Assembly: GCA_029891385.1 (NCBI GenBank)
Contig: CM057224.1
Location: 27,669,005-27,733,004, forward strand
Direction: 5' to 3'
Source: Erythroxylum novogranatense
Taxonomy: Eukaryota > Streptophyta > Magnoliopsida > Malpighiales > Erythroxylaceae
DNA: 64,000 nt
In this document: in pieces, positions 25,301-34,955 of the stretch
How positions within the stretch are numbered: the stretch's first letter is position 1
Layout of the letters: the number at the start of each line of letters is the position of its first letter
Translations under genes and position numbers: made by a program
The notes under the pieces: generated by a model
The model's database searches: none
Seen by the model: only the letters and a program-made list of their open reading frames with translations
What the model was told of the DNA's origin: nothing

Positions 25301-28300
25301 GTTTTGAGAAATGTCGTTTAATTTTGGACCTAGAATAAACATATGGTTTATTCATTAAGTTGTCGGACTAATAATGAAAATTTTTGTATATATAATACAT
25401 GGAAGATAATGCTCACTATAAGAGGACCTATCGCCATGATTCATATATTTGATTTCTTATTATATGTGATGTTGGATTAAATGGACCAAGTGGGAGAATG
25501 AGAGTTTTTTTACCTAACCATCCTAATTATGATGTATGGTCCATTTAAATGCTTTAACCCTACCCACGCACATGGTGTCGCCCACTTCCCCGACCTTCCT
25601 TCTCTGTGATGGGCAGTAGGTATGGAAGTGTCGTTTAAAAACAAGATTAGTTTGATTTTGGTCCCTATCTTCACCCACGCACCTGTGACACCATCGTTGT
25701 GCTAAGGAAGATGATAGAAGCTCCAAACTTCTCAGATCTTCGGTGAAAGACAATGGCTGGAGGTATATTTTTTTCGGTTTACGCTTCCGTTGCTTCACAT
25801 ATACATATATATATGGTCCTTATATGCATGTATTTTGTAAGTAAATGTTTGTATGAAATGTATGCTCCTGCTAGGTTCATTTTACAAGGAAATTTTAGTT
25901 TCCAACTGAGGAAAGGACCAACCAAATAACGGGATATGCATGCGTCCAAATGTTCTATAACTGTTTTAAACTTTGAACCATCAAAATCTCACAAAAGCCT
26001 AAAAGGACATATGGCTTTTTGAGAATGAAGCGGATACATAATCAGCTCTTGCCTATAACAACTCAGGCTCTAATGATGATCATTAGAGCCTGAGATGTTT
26101 TAGGCATTACGTATCAGCTTCATTCTCAAAAAGTCATAAGTCCTTCCTGCACCTTCTACGTTAAGGCTTATTCGTTGGTGTCAATGATAGTGCACATAGC
26201 AACAGGATATATTTAAGCAGCCTGTTCGTCACAAGAATGCTAGAAATAAAGAATCATTTTGTTCTGACCTTTTAGACAGAAAAACCAGATTATGAGTTAA
26301 TAAACATAACATGTGCGTACCATATTCATCAAGAGGAGCATCATAATCATAGCTTGTAGCTATGAAAGGACCACCGGCAGTTCGACCAAAATTTGTTCCA
26401 CCATGATACTGAAGCAAGAAAACCAGCATATCAAACTTTGCTTACCTACACTAGGATTCCGGAAAACCTATGGAGTTAGTAAATAGTTAAATACTGAGAG
26501 AATAATCTAACCATGTAGTAATTAACAAATGCTCCTCCTTTCTGTATGAACCTTGCAACCGCGAATGCCAAGTCTTCAGCTGGCCGGTAAGGAACTGGAC
26601 CACCAAATTCCGTAAACCTGTACCGATAACAGAAAAAAAAAATTCTCCATAAATTTACTTTTTTTGGCATGAAACATTTATACTAATTCTTACCATGCAG
26701 TCCAGGCCTCAGTCCACATCTTGGGCTTGTAAGGCTTGTTCGGTGAGAAGTAGTCACAATAGAAACCGTTGCAGGCATTAATCTGTCAGGACAGCTGAAA
26801 GATTAGAAATAGGAAAGCGCAGAAGCCGAAAGATTTAATCAACTCGAGCTATAACTCGAGAAGAATATTTTCTAAAAAAGAGGCAGACTCCAAGTACATT
26901 TATTTGGTTTGATTTGGAAAGAATACATCCCACAGTTCACATTTACGAGAAAGAAAGAAATTTATTCTCTATGAACACCCAGAAGCCATGCTGACAATGT
27001 TTAATGAATATAATAGTGAAAGCAGTAATGGCCATCATTATTAAGAAAAGACAGAAAGTCAAAGATATGGGACTGAGCAAGTTGGGCAGCTAAGCCATGT
27101 GCAGTGACGAATAAGTAATAACGCTTCATTTCAGGCAACAACAACAGGCTTCAAATCAACCATCTAATTTTTCTCTCTCCCAATTATTGCATGTTACTGT
27201 GAACATCTGAAGTTAATGGACAGGTGATTTGAAGCACAACAACAAAGCAACCAACACACTATCACCTAACAATCCCACTTAAGGCAGTGAGGGCTTCAGA
27301 TCTGGTGTTCCCATCCTGCTGTGCCCTGTGCCTGAATAAATCCCAAAAATAAATCCCAACTATCCATGCACAGAGTACAGCAGAATGGAACAGCCGATCT
27401 CCGGTGAGGCGACATAACATAAGGACCGTGACCATCACTGAGTTGGATATGGAGTACGAAAAGAAAGGTTAACAAAAGGTATCACAAAAAGTTAAAATAG
27501 CACTAGTCCATAGCTTACAACAGGATCTGGAGCATCATCTTGCTTGCACATGACCCATGGGACACCCGTGCCCAGACCTACAGCCATATTTGCTGCCCAT
27601 TTAGCATAAGCTTGACCAGGTGCACCAAGTTCATATTCTATGGGTCCATACTCATTCTCAATCTGCCATACACATTGAAACGTAGAGAATAGAAGGAAAA
27701 GTCACTTCCTCTAGTATATTTTCCGTAAAACCAACGGTAAAATCCCGATAAAATAACGGAATTCATATTCCCTTGGATTTACAAAATCTGGTTTTTTATT
27801 GAATTTGTAAGCATCCAATAAGAAAAACAAAGCAGTAATTTCGCTACCTGGGATAAAATAATTGGACCACCCTGAGACTCGTACAAACTTTCTGCTTTCA
27901 TCATCTTAACAATCTTTGCTGTGAATCTTTGCATATGAGCCTGTATAAAAAATTTAATTTCGATAAGTAAATAAACCAATTCTAAAATGGAAGAAAGCCG
28001 TAACAAGGGTTAATGTATATACATAAGAAACTACAAAAACTCCTCACCTTGAAAGGGCGATTATCGGTTCTGAAACTGATTCCAGGAATGTACTTGAGCC
28101 AAACTGGGAAACCCCTGAAATTAAAGCAGGGGATTTCTGTTTAAGACTTCATAAAGCGAACTGAGTTCTCGAAACTATGAGCTTTGAAGTAAAAACGTTG
28201 GTATATTACCCGAAATTCCACTCAGCACAGGCATAAGGTCCAATCCTGAGATGAACATAGAGACCTGCTTGCTGCACCAGCTTAATAAACTTGACCAGAT

Positions 28301-28881
28301 CATAGTTTCCCTCAAAATAATACTATACAGACAAAAGTTGCAAAAAAATTAGAATTCAAAAGTTGGACTGTAAACAAAAATATCAAAGGCAAATATGTTT
28401 GGTCGAATTACTTTTCCAGGTGAATGTTCATGTCCATTCCAAAAAACATAAGTCTGAATCACATCAACTCCTCCTTCTTTGGCCTTCCCTATAAGATCTG
28501 GCCACATCTGTCATATTCTCAACCAAAACCGTCAGGCCAAAACAGAAAAAACTTACATTTAAATGTCAGTGTACAAACGATAAGAACAGAGACGGCAAAG
28601 AGTGTGCCCATTTGGAGAAGCTCCGAAAAACAGGGTAGAAGTTTTTTTTTTTTTTAATAAAGAACTTGATAAACAAGAGCGTGAATGAAGCACATTTGGA
28701 ATAATACCTCAGGGGTGCTTCTTGGGTAGTGAATGGATCCAGATATAAGGATCCTTCTTTGGCCATTAATGGTGATAGCCCTTGAGTCATAAGAAACAGA
28801 GGCAGAAACAGAAGAAACACATAAACCCAGCAACAAAACCCCAACCACATTGTTGCACATAGCAAGCTTCTTCAAGGGCAT
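10313..28881 (-). CDS. BGAL: Beta-galactosidase, glycoside hydrolase family 35, 19 exons
   Basis: A secreted cell-wall enzyme that removes terminal beta-galactose from wall polysaccharides and glycoproteins. Coding exons, in transcript order: 28881-28708, 28507-28412, 28322-28210, 28114-28048, 27940-27848, 27662-27519, 26782-26694, 26617-26512, 26408-26321, 13245-13127, 13042-12878, 12725-12547, 12439-12330, 12058-11949, 11832-11722, 11640-11530, 11201-10996, 10899-10563, 10423-10313. All introns are GT-AG, phases agree, and the sum is 2529 nt, giving 842 residues and a stop with no break. Residues 1 to about 27 form a signal peptide (start at the first ATG followed by a hydrophobic run). The GH35 site [14 protein letters not shown] (174-187) spans exons 5-6, with Glu185 as acid/base; MWTEAW gives Glu254 as nucleophile. 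Residues about 762-841 are a SUEL/galactose-lectin domain. Length fits plant BGALs with a lectin tail. Intron 9 carries a 12.4-kb copia complex. The exact paralogue is not determined. Confidence 0.95.
13495..13499. repeat. Left target-site duplication (AGGAA) of the intron 9 copia complex
   Basis: AGGAA lies directly before the TG of the outer left LTR at 13500. The same five bases follow the CA of the outer right LTR (25887-25891). A 5-bp duplication is the normal footprint of copia integrase and shows that the two outer LTRs entered as one element. Confidence 0.9.
13500..13885 (+). repeat. 5' LTR of copia E1
   Basis: Begins TGTAAGTTTTTTACC and ends TTCATTTTACA. It is followed after two bases by a primer-binding site. 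It contains a TATATATATGG stretch near 13805-13815 that could serve as promoter. Similar LTRs occur at 15329-15713 and 25499-25886 (same strand) and 14437-14890 (opposite strand). Confidence 0.9.
13888..13899 (+). other. Primer-binding site of copia E1
   Basis: TGATATCAGAGC differs in one base from TGGTATCAGAGC, the usual copia site complementary to the 3' end of initiator methionine tRNA. Its place just after the LTR fixes the LTR boundary. Confidence 0.85.
13900..14436 (+). other. Leader of copia E1 with a GC-rich block
   Basis: Untranslated leader between primer-binding site and gag, with about 690 bp missing from its 3' part compared with E2 (rc of 19900-21120). A GC-rich block (about 14050-14320) lies inside AT-rich flanks and ends at a T/A-rich run. 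One reading frame (14048-14344, 98 residues) is open here. The E2 copy has a 4-base difference early in the block that shifts the frame, so coding is not supported. Confidence 0.6.
14437..14890 (-). repeat. 3' LTR of inverted copia E2, with 65-bp internal duplication
   Basis: Reads as the reverse complement of the E1 LTR, from TGTAAAATGAACCT at 14437 to ACTTACA. The last 65 bp (14826-14890) repeat 14761-14825 in tandem, so the LTR start is present twice. To its right lies the reversed polypurine tract and 3' UTR of E2 (14891 to about 15135). The bases before it (TACCAAA) resemble the end of a reversed primer-binding site, so its origin as a 3' rather than a 5' LTR is not beyond doubt. Confidence 0.8.
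15139..15713 (+). mobile_element. Copia E3 fragment: RNase H piece, 3' UTR and LTR
   Basis: A plus-strand piece inserted between two reversed copies of the E2 3' UTR (about 14978-15135 and 15714-15870). It holds an RNase H stretch (15149-15230, coding [17 protein letters not shown]), then jumps to the end of the 3' UTR with the polypurine tract (about 15318-15328), then a full LTR, 15329-15713. The left junction lies on a shared AAGAGTTTCAT, present both in the reversed 3' UTR and in sense RNase H. Confidence 0.75.
15896..19870 (-). pseudogene. Copia E2 gag-pol, inactivated
   Basis: The complete copia order is readable on the minus strand. Gag spans about 19870-19265. A CCHC-type knuckle region lies near 19150-19200. 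The protease and GAG-pre-integrase region spans about 19080-18640. The integrase (17937-18629) includes [19 protein letters not shown] and an [12 protein letters not shown] motif. RT spans 17338-16504 with [12 protein letters not shown]. RNase H ends at the stop 15896-15898. Internal stops and frameshifts break it into many frames. It aligns along its length with the E1 polyprotein on the opposite strand. Copia order (integrase before RT) is clear; the named lineage is not determined. Confidence 0.88.
19900..21121 (-). other. Leader of copia E2 with GC-rich block
   Basis: About 1.2 kb of untranslated leader between the E2 gag start and its primer-binding site. The part 19900-20590 is very AT-rich and has no counterpart left in E1. 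The part 20590-21120 matches the E1 leader and includes the GC-rich block (about 20715-20990). Leaders this long are uncommon in short copia elements. Confidence 0.6.
21122..21133 (-). other. Primer-binding site of copia E2
   Basis: The minus strand reads TGGTATCAGAGC, an exact copia initiator-Met tRNA site. It is followed to the right by the first bases of the reversed 5' LTR at 21136. Confidence 0.9.
21136..21180 (-). repeat. Remnant of the E2 5' LTR
   Basis: About 45 bp of reversed LTR (TGTAAAATGAACCT onward) end at CAAACATTTA (21171-21180). From here the sequence continues as the E1 leader/gag. CAAACATTTA occurs at the matching point in both parents, so the joint is a deletion across a 10-bp shared word. 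It removed the rest of this LTR and about 690 bp of E1. Confidence 0.85.
21188..25217 (+). pseudogene. Copia E1 gag-pol, inactivated
   Basis: Plus-strand polyprotein in copia order. Gag spans about 21188-21850. A zinc knuckle with [13 protein letters not shown] (last Cys lost) lies near 21880-21915. The protease [10 protein letters not shown] lies near 22008. A GAG-pre-integrase segment follows near 22425-22500. Integrase spans about 22590-23100. The RT N-terminal part is 23783-24136, and the YVDD part is 24232-24561 ([12 protein letters not shown]). RNase H, 24813-25217, ends LGSTM-stop. Stops (for example TGA at 21354-21356 and TAG at 21422-21424) and frameshifts abolish the full frame. It is about 4 kb, normal for a copia polyprotein. 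Confidence 0.9.
25488..25498 (+). other. Polypurine tract of copia E1
   Basis: AAGTGGGAGAA directly precedes the TG of the 3' LTR. It matches the plus-strand priming tract of the E3 fragment (about 15318-15328) and of the second copia element near 46555-46565. Confidence 0.8.
25499..25886 (+). repeat. 3' LTR of copia E1
   Basis: Begins TGAGAGTTTTTTTACC and ends TTCATTTTACA, followed by the AGGAA duplication. Compared with the 5' LTR (13500-13885), I count about 27 substitutions and a few one-base gaps by eye. Confidence 0.9.
25887..25891. repeat. Right target-site duplication (AGGAA)
   Basis: Matches 13495-13499 exactly and closes the copia insertion in intron 9. Confidence 0.9.
26002..26145. 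mobile_element. Short palindromic MITE-like element in intron 9
   Basis: Arms CTTTTTGAGAATGAAGC (from about 26014) and its near-complement GCTTCATTCTCAAAAAG (to about 26133) pair, as do the outer AAGGAC and GTCCTT. The centre 26062-26094 is a perfect palindrome with a three-base loop (CTCAGGCTCTAATGA on one arm). Transcripts of the intron could fold into a hairpin of about 144 bases. No clear target duplication is seen, so the superfamily is open. Confidence 0.65.
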
Positions 28882-28954
28882 AACTATGACCCAAAGGATC
28901 CCTTCAAAGCAATGATCTTTATGGTCCAAATATCCCCCCCTGAGCACACTTTGT

Positions 28955-28969
28955 TCAATGCTTCTTCAT
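28955..28969 (-). promoter_or_regulatory. Short upstream ORF before the beta-galactosidase start
   Basis: On the minus strand an ATG at 28969 opens a four-codon frame (Met-Lys-Lys-His) that stops at TGA, 28957-28955, 74 bases before the main ATG. If the transcript starts upstream of it, as the TATA-like box suggests, it would lie in the 5' leader and could modulate initiation. Function is an inference. Confidence 0.4.
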
Positions 28970-29036
28970 GTGAACAGAAAAATGTACTTAGGCATGTATC
29001 AAAGAGAAATCCTAGAAATTCAACAAAACCAACTGG

Positions 29037-29043
29037 TTTTATA
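29037..29043 (-). promoter_or_regulatory. TATA-like box of the beta-galactosidase gene
   Basis: The minus strand reads GATATAAAACC around 29045-29035. A start about 30 bases downstream would give a leader of roughly 125 bases before the ATG at 28881, a normal plant value. It is the clearest TATA-like motif I noticed near the start codon, but its use is inferred. Confidence 0.4.
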
Positions 29044-30479
29044 TCCCTTCTTTTCTTTTAGTCATATGTAATAGGAGGGGAAGATGAGGTAAGAAAGTTT
29101 CAAACTCTCGGCAGTAAAACGTGTGTGGGAGAGTGAACAAACGAGTGAGAGAGAGGTGGTTTGCTATGCTTTTGCAATTGCAGCTGCTTTTGTAAGCACT
29201 AAAATAGTGGAGGCTTTGACAAGGAAAAGGCAGACCACTTGGCATTTTATTGATTGTCCTTTCTCCAGCTAATTCCTTTTTCACTTTGTTGTTATTAATC
29301 GTATTAAAATAAGAACAAAATGTTAAATGTAATTTTTCTTTTGCTTTGTGAATTGTGATAGCACAACACAAAGATTCTCAGAGGCAAGGCAATCCCGGGG
29401 TTCTCATGGAGGACGTAAGTTTACTCAAGTAACCAAGAATTTACACGTACATCTCCAAATTAATGCAACTATTTAATTATAATCCCTAGCAGCAGTTAGC
29501 TCCTACCCCTAGGAGGATGCCACCAAACAAGTGAAAGTGATATTTTTAGTGCATTGACTCGGTTAAAGTGGAAGCAATGCTTTAAGAGGGAAATCAAATC
29601 ATTGAATGTGGAATTCTTGTTCTAAAGTACATGTTTTATAAACAAGTTGTACTTTTTTTGAAACGTGTTATGGATAAATGATGTAGGAAGAGGACTTAAG
29701 TGTGAAATTTGGAACAACATTGGCGGTCTCGTCAATAAAGAAGGCTTCAGTTGATAAGATTCCTTAATTATTAGCACAAGCATGAAAACAAACCGTTACC
29801 TAGCTTCATAATATATGTTTGATGTTGCCACCTGGTGGGCAATAAGCAAAACCAAGAAGAAGAAGCTTTCATTTTCAGAAATTTAAAAAACAAAGGATGG
29901 CTTGCTTGACAAGAAGATAGAGAGAGACGAAAAAAGAAAAACAAAAAAAGATGAGAATATATCATAGTTGAAAAAGGAAACCTTCATGCAACTCATAAAT
30001 CAACTAGGACATATCATCTGTTCTATTTATTCTATTATCACTTTATTCCAAGCCCTTTCATCTATCTATTATAATAAATAAATGAAAATTGAATAGCTGA
30101 AAGGTTTTGAGAATAGAGTGGAACATAACAGGAGAAACAGGCGATTTATTCCCAAATTATAGTCCGTGTATCCTCACCTACTCAAGCATGCATGATTACA
30201 ATCACCAAATCTTTGCCTCAATTTTATGATTTTCTCGTCAACCAATCATCATCTCTGTTGAAACTAAATCAGTATTAACTATATCATAATAACCAAACAG
30301 AAAATAAACAACTATATCACAAGCAAGGTAAGTCTAACTCGATATATTAACAATCATAAAAGAAGTTAATTTGGTAACATAGGAGATCAAAGGTTCAATT
30401 AGTATTAGACATATTAAGATATATGTTATATATCTTATTAATTTATTTTAGACATTATTTGATAATTGGACTTTTAAGG

Positions 30480-31797
30480 TAATATTCATTAGTTTTAAAT
30501 TCTAATCAAGATGGAATAGAATATTCTTTGGAGATTTAGTTGGTTGATTGCAATTGGACTATGGTTGAAGGACTGTTGTTTGTAGTGTGAATCAACGACA
30601 ATTCTCGTATTAGAGATTTCAGAGCTATCCAGGATAATATTAAATAGCTGATTATGTTACAATAGAACTTTATCTGTTACAAGTTTTCCTGGGTGAATCA
30701 CACAACCTAGGTTTAATCACGTTACTTCTATAAGATTTTGGAGTTACGTTTAATTTGTAAATGTCGTAGTTTTTTGGTAAAAAAAGCTGCAGTTATTTTT
30801 CTATTGGAGTTTTAAGTGATTTGACTTATGTGTTTGTGCTCCAATTTTCTTTGGTAGTGTTGTCATTAATTGTGTATGTGCAGCATTTTTCTTATGGCTA
30901 CGTAGTTGATTGAGCAGTTTTGCTACTGCTTTATCTTGATTGGGTAGTTTCAGTATGCATCATAAACCTAGGCTGAAGGGGCTTAAGCTGCGTTTCTTAT
31001 GTGTCATTGAGTGGGTATTTTTGCTGCTAAGATTTTTCTTCTGGTTTACATAATACTTGGCTGGCAATCTGGCACATATGTTATGTTTTGGTTGACATCA
31101 TGTTTGGTTTTTGACTGAGTATCTTTCAATTATTCAACGACAATTGACGGTGTCCTTTGAGAGCTTTGCAACTAATTTATTTTTCGATCTATGTACTCTC
31201 TCTGTGCTGTTGTTCTTCATCCTTCGTATGGCTTTTAGTGAACTGTTTTGATGTTGATTATATGGCTGTCGATAGTGAAAGTGATGTTCGAAAAATCTAG
31301 TGGTTGAATACGATGGTACCATTGGCGAACAACTTTCCAATTTGTCATTAAGAAGCTGAAATTATTAGGGAAGATATTTTTCTTTCTCAACTGTCTTTGT
31401 TTATGTTCGTTTTTTTATTTCAATCACTTCAGTTATTTTATTTTCATCTTTTATTATCAAATACTGTTAAGAAAATCTTCTATTGAGGTTAGTACGAGAT
31501 GGTTGTACTATTTAGTGTGATTTACTTTCACGAGTAGTGAAGAAGAAGAATGGTTTCAAGGGTTGAGTGAGTCGGCTCTGTAATGTCTTGAATAAAACTA
31601 CTGTTGTATCACAGGTGAAAGTAATTAAGCTGGATGACAGCCCTATAGACATTGGCAAGGTGTGTCAAACTACATTACCAAATCTCGGGTGTTGATTTGT
31701 TATTACGTATTGATTTTTTATTTCATATTTGTCAGAAAAATTTATAACAACAGTAACTATTCATAATTTGTGTGAAACTACATCTTTTCGAATTTTT
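30480..31797 (+). mobile_element. Possible 5' LTR of a copia element
   Basis: This lies immediately upstream of a worn primer-binding site and gag remnant, so it should be an LTR by position. It has no reading frames. The left boundary is not defined and I could not find a second copy, so extent is a guess. Confidence 0.35.
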
Positions 31798-31801
31798 CAA
31801 T

Positions 31802-31813
31802 TGGCATTAGAAC
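31802..31813 (+). other. Worn primer-binding site
   Basis: TGGCATTAGAAC matches TGGTATCAGAGC in nine of twelve bases and lies just before a gag remnant. That agrees with a copia element primed by initiator-Met tRNA. Confidence 0.6.
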
Positions 31814-31859
31814 GAGTTATCGAATCAGAACTTGATACATCAAATTGGTGTAGATCCAT

Positions 31860-33512
31860 GTTTTGCAATTATGGCTATAAAAGAAGGGGCATCAATCATC
31901 AGGGCACCGTTGTTGGATAGTTCCAATTATCCTACATGGAAATCACATATCAGAGTCTTTATTCAGGCACAGAGAACAAAAGCGTAGAACTCAATGTTAC
32001 ATGGTTGAACGCATCCAACTATAACTGATGACAAGGGAGAAGTAGTACTGAAAGATCCATCTCAGTAGACAAGAGATGAAGAACATAGAGCACTTAGAAA
32101 CTCTCAAGCCATGCATGTCATCTTTAATGGTATTGATGAAGGTCGCTTTTCAATAATATCAACTTGTAAATCAGCAAAAGAAGTGTGAGACACTTTGCAA
32201 ACTATATATAAGGGATTGAAATCTGTGATTTCTCAAAACTTTTGATGTTTGTTGTGATATTTGAAGAGCTAAATATGGATGAGAATGAAATCATTAGAGA
32301 CTTCCATAAGAGACTACGTGACATAGCAAACCAAGTACATCAACTTGGAAAAAAAAACTCTAACCTAAAACTAGTTAAAAAGACATTGAGATCGTTACTT
32401 CTGAGGTTCATGCCAAAAATTATAACAATCAAGGAAGCCCATGATATCATTGAATTATCATTGGATAAGGTATTGGAATTCTTACCAATTTTGAGATGAA
32501 TTTATTGAGGGAAAAATAAAAGAGGAGCAAAGGGTTGACATTAGAAGCTAAAATTGGTGAAGTCATGAATGACATAGAAAATGAATTTGTTGAGAATGAG
32601 GATATGGAGTTATTGACAAGAATTTCAACAAGTGGTTAAAGAAAGTGAAAAATGATAGACCTGAATTTAGGCAAAATGATGGGAGTTCATCAATTAGTCA
32701 CTTCAAACAACAAGTTAAAACTCAAAAGGGTGAAAGATGAAGAAAATTCAATGTCATGAGTGTCAAAACTTTAGACATGTGCAAGCAGAATGTGCTAACA
32801 CCTTAAAGAAGAGAAAAGGGAAGTCTTATACGAGCATTTGGAGTAAGAGTGAATCCAAAATTGAGTATAGTTGTGAAGAAGAAGTTGTGGGTAGTGTTGT
32901 GTTAGTTACTTTGTACAACAAAAGTCCAGTTGCTTGCTTAACAATAACCAAGAAGAAAGAAACTGATGATGAAAAGATGGATAAATCAGAAAATTCTGGG
33001 AAAAACGCAAATGAATCATCTCAAATCTAACCTTAGATTATGATAGTGATGACAGTGGTTCTGATGAAAAAAAGAAGGATATATATGAAGCTTATGAATT
33101 AATGTATGCAAACATACAAGAAAATGAAAAGCTAAAGAAGGAAAATCCCTCTATGAAGAACATCATTCAAGATCTAGAGAAGAAGTTATTGTCCACATTA
33201 GAGGAGCTTGGTGAAACCAAATTGAAGTTGGTCAATACGAAGAAAGGAAGGATGCTAAATGGAGGTAAAGAAAAATTAGAACAATTGGTGAAAATTGATA
33301 AGATTAAAGGAGATCTCCAAGGAATTGGTTATAAAGATGAATGTTCGAAGTCAAATAATGAGAAAAATGGTGCGATCAAATCTGTCTAAGGAGAAATCTC
33401 AAGGAAGAACCGAAAGTTCATACCTACATGTCACTTTTGTGGGGTAATCGGGCATATAAGGTCGAATTATTAAAAGCTCTAACAAATGATATTTCAAATG
33501 ATCAAAATTAAA
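31860..33512 (+). pseudogene. Copia gag remnant with coiled-coil-like extension
   Basis: The N-terminal part reads as a copia gag (PLLDSSNYPTWKSHIRVFIQ near 31910, then SQAMHVIFNGIDEGRFSIIS near 32100). A CCHC knuckle segment (IQCHECQNFRHVQAEC) lies near 32745. Next come acidic stretches and a Lys/Glu-rich segment (33102-33389) that looks coiled-coil. A second knuckle (CHFCGVIGHIRSNY, last Cys changed) lies near 33430. Stops and frameshifts break it. Protease and pol are absent because hAT transposase sequence takes over at about 33515. A long gag of this kind suggests a Sirevirus-like or related lineage (inference). Confidence 0.8.
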
Positions 33513-33514
33513 AA

Positions 33515-34560
33515 TCTAGACACTCTCCATGGAGAGGGTGAAGGTAGCAGTCAAGGTCAATTTAAAAATAGGAATTCCATTTATACACCTTATCTTGCAA
33601 TCATCAACGAAAAATCGAAAAGATAACTTTATTCTTTATTATTGGTTTTTGGGATTTTTTGAATCCTAGTATTTACCTTAGACTAGATTTTACAAAGAAA
33701 GTTAAAGTTAATAATAGAGTACTATTAACCATCATAATAATTGTTTCACATGAGATAATGCAAGATTTCTTTAGTTTATAAATGGAGATATACAAGGATG
33801 CATGTGGTGATTTTGGGATGCCCATTGTAATTTTCCTAAGAGACAAACTTAATCCATGTATTATTTATTCACTTTTGTTACTTTTTTTAAATTAAAATTA
33901 CTTTATTTTATTTATAAGATTACTTTTGTTATCTTATAGTTGCTTGGTCGGACCAATTTAGAAGTGGCATTCTAGAATTGCAACAGTTTATAATTCAAAT
34001 TTTGAGTCAAAGTATCAGCATAACTAAGTGTGAAATGAATTAAAGCATACTTGAATTCATCCATTTAAAAAAATAACATACAAGATTAAAAGATTTAGTC
34101 TTTATTTGATACAACTTGAAGTTTTACGAAAGATATGTTATTATCATTATTAAGTTGAATATATTTTTATTTATTTTATTTTATTTGTTTACTAAGACTT
34201 TTAATAGAACAAGTAGTTATATAAATCAAATTTAACTTAACTATATGAATCTTTTAACGAATTATATTTATAAGAGATTAAATTTTATCGATAAGAGAAA
34301 CTTAGAAAATAATCTTGGATATAATATTATTAATATGTAATTTGGTGCAATGAGTTCAAATGATGGTAATGATGATATCCCTTCAATGATGAGGATTTCA
34401 TACTAAATAAAATTGAGATCAATACAAATTGAGTAGATATGTCACTATATGATGTTTCAAATTTTCATTTTATCTTTCTTTTAATTTCACTTGCACTTAA
34501 TGTATAGGTTAAATTCTATATTCGTAATATAAATATAATAACTTTTAAAAAGTTTGTGTA
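33515..34560 (+). pseudogene. hAT transposase C-terminal fragment
   Basis: Starts mid-transposase at MERVKVAVKVNLK (33519 on) and continues with IYTPYLAII and the NPSVYL-equivalent. It then crosses an intron-like gap into the dimerisation segment after 'cttatagTTGCTTGG' (about 33937). It ends with the same 'atgatgaggatttc' tail as the longer copies. It aligns with 36330-37200 and with 58430-59380. The 5' two thirds are missing. Stops occur throughout. Confidence 0.8.
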
Positions 34561-34955
34561 ATACTCAAACATAATATTCTTTTTAGTAAAAAATATAAAA
34601 AGAAGCTTGTGTAATGCTCTTGGTTGACAATTCTTGGAAGCTACAGTAGACTCAAGGATTAGTATATGGTAAAATGTGTATATATATAAATGCCATGATT
34701 CTAGAAAACTTTGATTTCAGCGTAGACATAACAAAAGAAGTGAGAAATGTAAATAGCTAGGTAAATGGTTGTACTCTAAATATGTTTAATCACACATTCA
34801 ATTCCAACTTAATGATCATTTCATATATATGAGCAGTAAATGTACTTGCATTGGGCATATTGCAGTTGAAAATGAAACTAAGTTAGAAGAGCATTTTGTT
34901 TTAAAATAAATTTATTAATTTAATTTTGATTTATTTATTTATTTTTATAAGTAAA
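34561..34955. other. Non-coding stretch between hAT fragments
   Basis: It contains two related phrases (near 34540 and 34605, 'cttgtgtaat') but no gene or defined element end that I can support. Confidence 0.4.

Larger units (their letters stand above)
13500..25886 (+). mobile_element. Nested, partly inverted Ty1/copia complex in intron 9
   Basis: The outer element (E1, plus strand) has LTRs at 13500-13885 and 25499-25886, flanked by AGGAA. Its leader runs to about 14436, and its gag-pol resumes at about 21171. Between these lies a second copy in the opposite orientation (E2): LTR 14437-14890, 3' UTR, polyprotein 15896 to about 19870, leader with primer-binding site 21122-21133, and only about 45 bp of its 5' LTR. 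Inside E2's 3' UTR sits a plus-oriented fragment of a third copy (E3, about 15139-15713: RNase H piece, 3' UTR, LTR). E1 has lost about 690 bp of leader, judged against E2. The two outer LTRs differ by about 27 substitutions by eye over about 386 bp, roughly 7%. It runs antisense to the host gene. Confidence 0.88.
28882..30479. other. Upstream region of the beta-galactosidase gene and intergenic DNA
   Basis: It holds the probable leader and promoter (TATA-like box at 29037-29043). From about 29400 leftover frames are short and I recognise no gene, RNA or repeat. Confidence 0.5.

Noticed and set aside
10313..28881. Beta-galactosidase as two separate genes or a pseudogene split by retrotransposons
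   Set aside because: Exons 1-9 and 10-19 join in phase (Gly codon split G/GA), with GT-AG sites on both sides, no stop and a normal family length, so one intact gene with a long intron is the better reading.
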